Shown here: positions 59,066 to 64,000 of the stretch, piece by piece
How positions within the stretch are numbered: position 1 is the stretch's first letter
Layout of the letters: every line of letters starts with the position of its first letter
NCBI RefSeq assembly: GCF_013375555.1
Contig: NZ_JABXWB010000005.1
Location: 1,321,001-1,385,000 of the forward strand
Source of the DNA: Sphingobium sp. EM0848
GTDB lineage: Bacteria; Pseudomonadota; Alphaproteobacteria; Sphingomonadales; Sphingomonadaceae
Direction of reading: 5' to 3'
Length of the DNA stretch: 64,000 nucleotides
The notes under the pieces: model-generated
What the model saw: only the letters and a program-made list of their open reading frames with translations
The model's database searches: none
What the model was told of the DNA's origin: nothing
Program-made: the position numbers and the translations under genes

Positions 59066-60139
59066 GTGACCGATATTTTCTCCCCCGTGACGCTGGGCGA
59101 CATCGTGCTTGCCAACCGCATCGTCATGGCACCGATGACCCGCGACCGGGCAGGGCCGCAGGATGAGCCGACGGCGGCGATGGTGGAATATTACCGCCAG
59201 CGCGCCAGCGCAGGTCTGATCGTGACCGAGGGGACGCAGCCTTCGCCCGCAGGCAAGGGCTATTGGCGCACGCCTGGCATTCACAATGAGGCGCAGGTCG
59301 AGGGCTGGCGCCAGGTGGCCGACGCCGTGCATGGCGAAGGCGGGCGGATCGTCATGCAACTCATGCATGTCGGCCGCGCCAGTGTCCGCGCCAACAAGGC
59401 GCCGGACGCGGACACGGTAGCACCCTCTGCCATAGCCTGTCCCGATCCCATTCCCGGCCCGGACGGGGTGCCGCAGCCGACTGAAATACCCCGCGCGCTG
59501 GAAGGTGATGAGATTGCCGGCGTGGTCGCGGAATATGTCGCGGCCGCGCGCAACGCGATGGCCGCAGGTCTGGACGGTGTGGAGCTGCATTGCGCCAGTG
59601 GCTATCTGCCGATGCAATTCCTCTCCTCCAACAGCAATCAGCGGACCGACCGCTATGGCGGATCAGCGGAAAACCGTGTCCGCTTCGTGGTCGAGATACT
59701 GGAGGCGCTGGCCGCCGCCATCGGGGCGGGGCGCGTGGGCTTCCGCATCTGTCCCGGCGTCGGCTTCAACGGCATGGCTGATGCCGATCCGGCGGAAACC
59801 TACCGCACGCTGTTGCAGGCGGTGGATGGCCTTGGCCTTGGCTATGTGCACCTGATCCACATTCCCAATAAGGGCTTCGATGCGCTGGATCTGGTGCGCG
59901 CGAACTGGCGCGGATCGGTGATCGAGAATTGCGGCCTGACGCTGGACAAGGCGCGGGCGGTGCTGGCGGAGGGCAAGGCGGAGGCGGTCTCCTTTGGCTA
60001 TGCCTATATCGCCAATCCCGATCTCGTTGAACGCTTCCGTGCTGGCGCGCCGCTGGCCCATGCCAATCGCGAGACCTTCTATACCGGACAGGGCGACGAC
60101 CACCGGGGCTATACGGACTATCCGGCCCTGAACGCCTGA
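59066..60139 (+). CDS. Old Yellow Enzyme-type alkene reductase with altered substrate pair
   Basis: 357-aa FMN enzyme of the NemA/PETN-reductase group: DIFSPVTLGDIVLANRIVMA, MQLMHVGRASV, SSNSNQRTDRYGGSAENRVR and SFGYAYIANPDLVERF. The substrate-binding pair, usually His and Asn/His (HSANGYL or HSAHGYL), reads HCASGYL: His175 is kept but the second residue is Ser178. Tyr180 is present. Start GTG 59066 follows GGAG at 8 nt; the TTG at 59057 overlaps that site. It would reduce an enone or enoyl intermediate. It overlaps no gene but is only 5 bp after the SnoaL gene. Confidence 0.88.
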   Translation: MTDIFSPVTLGDIVLANRIVMAPMTRDRAGPQDEPTAAMVEYYRQRASAGLIVTEGTQPSPAGKGYWRTPGIHNEAQVEGWRQVADAVHGEGGRIVMQLMHVGRASVRANKAPDADTVAPSAIACPDPIPGPDGVPQPTEIPRALEGDEIAGVVAEYVAAARNAMAAGLDGVELHCASGYLPMQFLSSNSNQRTDRYGGSAENRVRFVVEILEALAAAIGAGRVGFRICPGVGFNGMADADPAETYRTLLQAVDGLGLGYVHLIHIPNKGFDALDLVRANWRGSVIENCGLTLDKARAVLAEGKAEAVSFGYAYIANPDLVERFRAGAPLAHANRETFYTGQGDDHRGYTDYPALNA

Positions 60140-60165
60140 AGCGCCCGGCAACATTGGAGAAGATG

Positions 60166-60960
60166 ATGGAAAAGATACTGGCGGGGCGCACGGCGCTCGT
60201 GACGGGTGGCGGACAGGGCGTGGGGCAGGGGATTGCCCGTGCTCTTGCCGGAGCAGGGGCGGATATCGTCGTCGCGCAACGGCGGGGCGAGGAGGCGGAG
60301 CGTGAAGCAGAATGGCTGCGCGCCAACCATGACGTGAAGGCGTTCGCCCAGCCCGTGGACGTGACCGACGCGGCTGCGGTGGATCGCATGGTCGCCACCG
60401 CCGTCGAACAGCTCGGCGGCCGGCTCGATATCCTGGTCAACAATGCCGGAGGCAGCTTTCCCAAGCGTTTCGAGAACCATACGGACGCGGACATGGCGGG
60501 CGCGTTCGACCTCAATTACTGGTCCGCGTTCCGCGCCATGCGCGCGGCCTTTCCGGTGATGAAAGCGCAGGGCTATGGCCGGATCATCAACCTGGGATCG
60601 CTGAACGGGGTGAACGCGCATATGTTCACCGTTGCCTATAATGCCAGCAAGGAAGCGGTGCGGGCGCTCACCCGCACGGCGGCGGTCGAATGGGGACCGC
60701 ATGGCATCACCTGCAACATCATCTGCCCCTCGGCGACCAGTCCGCAGGCGAAGGATTATTTCGCCGCCAACCCGGAAATGGCGCAGGCGATCCTGCAACA
60801 GGTGCCGGTGGGCCGCTTCGGCGACGCGACGCGCGATGTCGGGCCGGTCGCGGTGTTCCTGGCCAGCGAGGGCGGTGGCTACACCACGGGTAACAGCTTC
60901 TTCGTCGATGGCGGCGGGCATATCAACGGCGTCGCTTGGCGCCCCGAAGTCGAGGATTGA
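60166..60960 (+). CDS. Short-chain dehydrogenase/reductase
   Basis: 264-aa classical SDR: VTGGGQGVGQGIA, NNAGGSFPKRF, catalytic Ser in NLGSLNGVNA and YNASK. QRRGEE after beta-2 (basic) suggests NADP(H). Two ATGs (60163, 60166) follow GGAGA; spacing favours 60166. It is third in the operon after OYE. The C-terminus GHINGVAWRPEVED is longer than in most members. Confidence 0.9.
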   Translation: MEKILAGRTALVTGGGQGVGQGIARALAGAGADIVVAQRRGEEAEREAEWLRANHDVKAFAQPVDVTDAAAVDRMVATAVEQLGGRLDILVNNAGGSFPKRFENHTDADMAGAFDLNYWSAFRAMRAAFPVMKAQGYGRIINLGSLNGVNAHMFTVAYNASKEAVRALTRTAAVEWGPHGITCNIICPSATSPQAKDYFAANPEMAQAILQQVPVGRFGDATRDVGPVAVFLASEGGGYTTGNSFFVDGGGHINGVAWRPEVED

Positions 60961-60965
60961 GGATC

Positions 60966-61763
60966 ATGCAGAGACTGAAGGGTAAGCGCGCTGTCGTCAC
61001 GGGCGCAGCGCAGGGAATCGGTGCGTCGATCGCGCGGCGGCTGGCGGAGGAGGGCGCAGTGGTCGCCCTGCTCGATCTGGATGCGGCGGCGGCGGGTGCG
61101 GTGTTGCCCGCACCGCATGTTGGCATCGCCTGCAATGTGGCGGACACGGAATCGGTCGACCGCGCCTTCGCGCAAGTGAAGGAAGCGCTGGGCGGCGTCG
61201 ACGTGCTGGTCAACAATGCAGGGCGCGGCAGCGCACCGGGCGATGGCATGGACCGTTATTATGCGGCGCAGGCGGAGCGGGCGACGAACCCTGCCGTCCA
61301 TGTCGACCAGACTATATATTGCGAGGATGCGGGCTGGAGCGGCGTGCTGGCGGTGACGCTGGACGGCACGTTCAAATGCAGCCGCGCCGCCGTGCGGCTG
61401 ATGGCGGAGCAGGGAACGGGCGGCGCCATCGTCAATATCGGTTCCACTGCGGGGGTGAAGGGCGATGGCCCGATTCCCTATTGCGCGGCGAAGGCAGCGG
61501 TGCTGGGCATGACTCGCGCCATGGCACGCGAGCTGGCGGACCGGGGCATCCGCGTCAATGCGGTCAATCCTGGCGCGACCGAAACGCCGATCTATGCGCC
61601 GCTGCCCGTTGAGGTGAAGGAAGCGATTGCCGCCGACAGCCTGATGAAGCGGCTGGCCCATCCCGATGAAATTGCGGGTGCGGTCGCCTTTCTGGCGGGT
61701 GATGACGGAAGCTTTGCCACGGGCAGCATCGTGACGGTCAACGGCGGGGCCTGGTTTGACTAA
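60966..61763 (+). CDS. Short-chain dehydrogenase/reductase with insertion
   Basis: 265-aa SDR: VTGAAQGIGASIA, NNAGRGSAPG, Ser in NIGSTAGVKG and YCAAK; LDLDAAA after beta-2 fits NAD(H). Between NNAG and the catalytic Ser there is an extra stretch of about 20 residues (MDRYYAAQAERATNPAVHVD) not usual in the family, which may cover the active site. ATG 60966 follows TGAGGATC, 5 bp after the previous stop. Last gene before another CGCA operator. Confidence 0.88.
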   Translation: MQRLKGKRAVVTGAAQGIGASIARRLAEEGAVVALLDLDAAAAGAVLPAPHVGIACNVADTESVDRAFAQVKEALGGVDVLVNNAGRGSAPGDGMDRYYAAQAERATNPAVHVDQTIYCEDAGWSGVLAVTLDGTFKCSRAAVRLMAEQGTGGAIVNIGSTAGVKGDGPIPYCAAKAAVLGMTRAMARELADRGIRVNAVNPGATETPIYAPLPVEVKEAIAADSLMKRLAHPDEIAGAVAFLAGDDGSFATGSIVTVNGGAWFD

Positions 61764-61764
61764 A

Positions 61765-61810
61765 ATATACGCAATGATGGTATGATTTCCGCTATAAACC
61801 AATCATTGCG
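61765..61810. promoter_or_regulatory. Candidate operator: CGCAATGAT/ATCATTGCG inverted repeat
   Basis: ATATACGCAATGAT (61765-61778) and ATCATTGCG (61802-61810) form a perfect 9-bp inverted repeat with a 23-bp spacer, 107 bp before the flavoprotein start. The spacing equals that at 58370-58407 within 1 bp. Confidence 0.6.
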
Positions 61811-61916
61811 AAAACTTGATTAGGCGATGGGGCGCATTATTGGCAATGATGTCCCATTGCTTTATCACCCAAGGAAAGACGGGCGCTCTCTGGCCCGCAC
61901 AGGAAGAGGATCGCCC

Positions 61917-63374
61917 GTGACTGAGATTTCGCTCCATCGGCCCTACCCCGCGCAGGACGTTGCCGCCTGGGATTTCGACACGGAAGTCGCGGTGGTCGGC
62001 TTTGGCGCGTCGGGCGCCTGCGCGGCGATCGAGGCGGCGGATGCGGGCGCGCGGGTCATGCTGTTTGAGCGCGGTTCGGGCAGCGGCGGCGCCTCCGCTC
62101 TGTCGGGCGGCGAAATCTATATCGGCGGCGGCACGGATGCCCAGCGCGCCGCCGGGTTCGAGGATAATGTTGAGGATCTTGCCGCCTATCTCAAAATGGC
62201 GGGTGGCCCATGCGCCGATGAGGCGAAATGCGATCTTTATGCGCGGGAGTCGCTCAACCATTATGACTGGCTGAAGGCGCAGGGCGTCCCCTATCGCGGC
62301 AATTACCTGCCCGGCAAGCATATCGAGCCGGTCGATGATTCCACCCTGATCTGGTCGGGTAGCGAAGCCGCCGCGCCCTTTTGCGACAGCGCCCGTCCGG
62401 CGCCGCGCGGCCATGTGATCCAGCATGCTGGCTGGGGTGGCGGTCGTCCGTTGGTCGATCTGCTGGAAAAGCGGGCACGCGCATTGGGCGTGGAGGTCGT
62501 CACTGATGCGCGAGCGGTGGCGCTGGTGAAGGAAGGCGAGCGTATCGTCGGGCTGGTGGTGCGGATTGACAATGTGAACCGCTTCGTGCGGGCGCGCCGT
62601 GGCGTCATCCTGTGCACTGGCGGTTTTGTCATGAACGAGGCGATGCGGCGGCGCTATTGCCCCGAAACGCTGCGTCTTAGCAGCCCCATCGGGGATCAGG
62701 ACGACGGATCGGGCATTGAACTGGGCATCGGCGCGGGTGGCGACGCCATCCATATGGATCAGTTCTTCACCACCTGTCCCTGGACCATGCCGGAACCGCA
62801 GGCCTATGGCGTGCTGGTCAATCAGGCGGGGCAGCGCTTCATCAACGAGGATTGCTATCATGGCCGGGTGAGCCGTGCCGCCGTCGACCAGTTGGGGGAT
62901 CGCGTGTTCCTCCTGCTCGACAACGCCCATTTCTCGCAGCCGCTGGAGCTGGCGGGCATGAACATCGCGGGTACCGGCGAGACCTGGGAAGAGGTCGAGG
63001 CGGAACTGGAAATGACGCCCGGTACGTTGAGTGCGACCATGGCCTTCTACAACGCCCATGCGCATGAGGGGCGCGATCCGCTGTTCGGCAAGCGCGCGCC
63101 GATCCTGACGCCGCTTGACCAAGGGCCGTTCATCGCGTTGGAAATGAACTTCCAGAACAGCTATTTTAGCTTCTTCACCTTGGGCGGCCTGCGGACTTCG
63201 ACCGATGGCGAGGTGCTGGACCGCGCGGGTGCGGCGATCCCCGGCCTGTTCGCGGCAGGGCGCAGCACATCGGGCCTGCCTGCCTGGGGCCATGGCTATA
63301 GTTCGGGCATGAGCCTGGCGGATTGCACCTTCTTTGGTCGCCGCGCCGGTCGCAAGGCGGCGGCCGGGGCGTAA
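61917..63374 (+). CDS. FAD-dependent 3-ketosteroid-dehydrogenase-like flavoprotein
   Basis: 485-aa member of the FAD_binding_2 family (KstD / fumarate-reductase flavoprotein group). FAD site VAVVGFGASGACAAIEAADA (residues ~24-43) and ERGSGSGGASALSGGEIYIG; C-terminal FAD-binding GLFAAGRSTSGLPAWGHGYS and SGMSLADCTFFGRRAG. The start is GTG 61917 after AGGAAGAGG; the open frame upstream to 61827 crosses the leader. Substrate-site Tyr residues of true KstD cannot be aligned confidently, so dehydrogenation of a ring ketone is probable but not proven. Confidence 0.87.
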   Translation: MTEISLHRPYPAQDVAAWDFDTEVAVVGFGASGACAAIEAADAGARVMLFERGSGSGGASALSGGEIYIGGGTDAQRAAGFEDNVEDLAAYLKMAGGPCADEAKCDLYARESLNHYDWLKAQGVPYRGNYLPGKHIEPVDDSTLIWSGSEAAAPFCDSARPAPRGHVIQHAGWGGGRPLVDLLEKRARALGVEVVTDARAVALVKEGERIVGLVVRIDNVNRFVRARRGVILCTGGFVMNEAMRRRYCPETLRLSSPIGDQDDGSGIELGIGAGGDAIHMDQFFTTCPWTMPEPQAYGVLVNQAGQRFINEDCYHGRVSRAAVDQLGDRVFLLLDNAHFSQPLELAGMNIAGTGETWEEVEAELEMTPGTLSATMAFYNAHAHEGRDPLFGKRAPILTPLDQGPFIALEMNFQNSYFSFFTLGGLRTSTDGEVLDRAGAAIPGLFAAGRSTSGLPAWGHGYSSGMSLADCTFFGRRAGRKAAAGA

Positions 63375-63379
63375 TTCTC

Positions 63380-63405
63380 GTGCTCCTGTCTACGCAGGAG
63401 CACGA
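63380..63405. terminator. Bidirectional terminator hairpin
   Basis: Perfect 10-bp stem CGTGCTCCTG/CAGGAGCACG with a 6-nt loop between the convergent flavoprotein and SDR genes; ATGATTTT follows on the plus strand. Confidence 0.7.
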
Positions 63406-63416
63406 TGATTTTCAGC

Positions 63417-64000
63417 TCAGCTCAAAGTGGCACCGCCGTCCACGGCGATGCACTGGCCGTTGATCCACTCCCCGTCCCGTGATGCGAGCAGGGCGACCAT
63501 GGCGGCAATGTCTTCGGGTTCGCCCAGACGCGGCGATCGTCCCGCCGCCAATATCTGCGCCTGGAAATCCGCCGGCATCGTCTCTCGCTTTTCCGGCGTG
63601 ACCACCAGCCCCGGCATGATCGCATTGGCGCGGATGCCTTCCCGACCCCAGCGTGAAGCGACATGGCGCACCAGCGCATTCAGTCCGCTCTTCGCCATGG
63701 CATAGCAGGGCCGCGTATCCTCTCCTGCAATTGCCGCCGTCGAGGAGGTGTAGATCATCGCGCCGCCGCCGCGCTGTTGCAGGCGCGGCAAGGCATGGCG
63801 GGTGATCCGCATCATGCCCTTGAGATTGACGTCCAGCGTCCGCTCCAGCACCGCGTCGGTCACGCTGATTGCATCGCTATCCTCGAAGATGATGCGCAGG
63901 TCGGCGAAATTGGCGTGCACCGCGTCGATGCCGCCATGGGCCGTCATGGCCGCATCGATCAGCGCCGCGACCGATGCGTCGTCCGTGGCATCGAAAACAC
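63417..64000 (-). CDS. Short-chain dehydrogenase/reductase (5' end beyond window)
   Basis: C-terminal ~194 residues of an SDR; the frame runs to the window edge (VFDATDDASVAALIDAAM upstream of the first in-frame ATG). Active site YTSSTAAIAG and YAMAK. HANFAD replaces NNAG, as in the SDR at 51000, which it resembles throughout (IRANAIMPGLVVT, DGEWINGQCIAVDGG). Convergent with the flavoprotein. The Rossmann start lies outside. Confidence 0.88.
   Translation of the reverse strand, partial: VFDATDDASVAALIDAAMTAHGGIDAVHANFADLRIIFEDSDAISVTDAVLERTLDVNLKGMMRITRHALPRLQQRGGGAMIYTSSTAAIAGEDTRPCYAMAKSGLNALVRHVASRWGREGIRANAIMPGLVVTPEKRETMPADFQAQILAAGRSPRLGEPEDIAAMVALLASRDGEWINGQCIAVDGGATLS

Overview
The window looks like chromosomal DNA of a sphingomonad (Sphingobium, Novosphingobium or Sphingomonas type). 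The reasons are uniformly high GC codon use, three long TonB-dependent receptors of the sphingomonad catabolic type, eight short-chain dehydrogenases (SDRs), a Rieske oxygenase, paired acyl-CoA dehydrogenases and an alphaproteobacterial intergenic repeat. I saw no rRNA, tRNA or CRISPR array. The genus is an inference from gene content.

Layout. 1-0.9 kb: IS630-type transposase running off the left edge. 1.0-5.9 kb: an operon for a universal stress protein, a FixL-like PAS kinase and a FixJ-like regulator, with a GNAT gene and an aldo/keto reductase nearby. 6.1-11.0 kb: a translationally coupled pair of Lrp/AsnC regulators, a LuxR-type regulator, and SnoaL-like and SDR genes. 11.0-16.4 kb: a gene remnant, a divergent MFS/LysR pair, a divergent Fsr/AraC pair and a VOC protein. 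16.5-22.2 kb: an FMN/FAD/Fe-S reductase coupled to a TonB receptor, with a divergent AraC-type regulator. 22.6-27.8 kb: a four-gene operon (Old Yellow Enzyme, acetoacetate-decarboxylase-like protein, alpha/beta hydrolase, aldehyde dehydrogenase) read from a MerR-type promoter. 27.8-41.4 kb: two FGly arylsulfatases, a TonB receptor, an SDR, a complete IS element with visible ends, an unusual double-TetR regulator, decayed fragments of an IS6-like transposase and of a molybdopterin oxidoreductase, and a VOC protein.

41.9-64 kb is a large catabolic block: TonB receptor, SDR, acyl-CoA synthetase, amidohydrolase-like protein, Rieske oxygenase, amidase, SDR, MFS transporter, a second Lrp/AsnC pair, two different acyl-CoA dehydrogenases, two hotdog thioesterases, AraC-type regulator, SnoaL-like protein, Old Yellow Enzyme, two SDRs, a ketosteroid-dehydrogenase-like flavoprotein and another SDR. 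Many genes overlap by exactly ATGA. The set reads as uptake, CoA activation, ring oxygenation, redox steps and beta-oxidation of a bulky alicyclic or steroid/terpenoid-like acid. The substrate is not shown by the sequence.

The most notable pattern is a short AT-flanked CGCA motif (about WWTWYCGCAWWT), usually in pairs, in seven gene-start regions: before the first Lrp pair, between the SnoaL and SDR genes at 8.8 kb, and at five places in the 44-62 kb block. It includes an identical 12-mer repeated exactly 63 bp apart and perfect 8-9 bp inverted repeats. I propose these are operators of the two homologous Lrp/AsnC A+B pairs, joining two separated clusters in one undescribed regulon.
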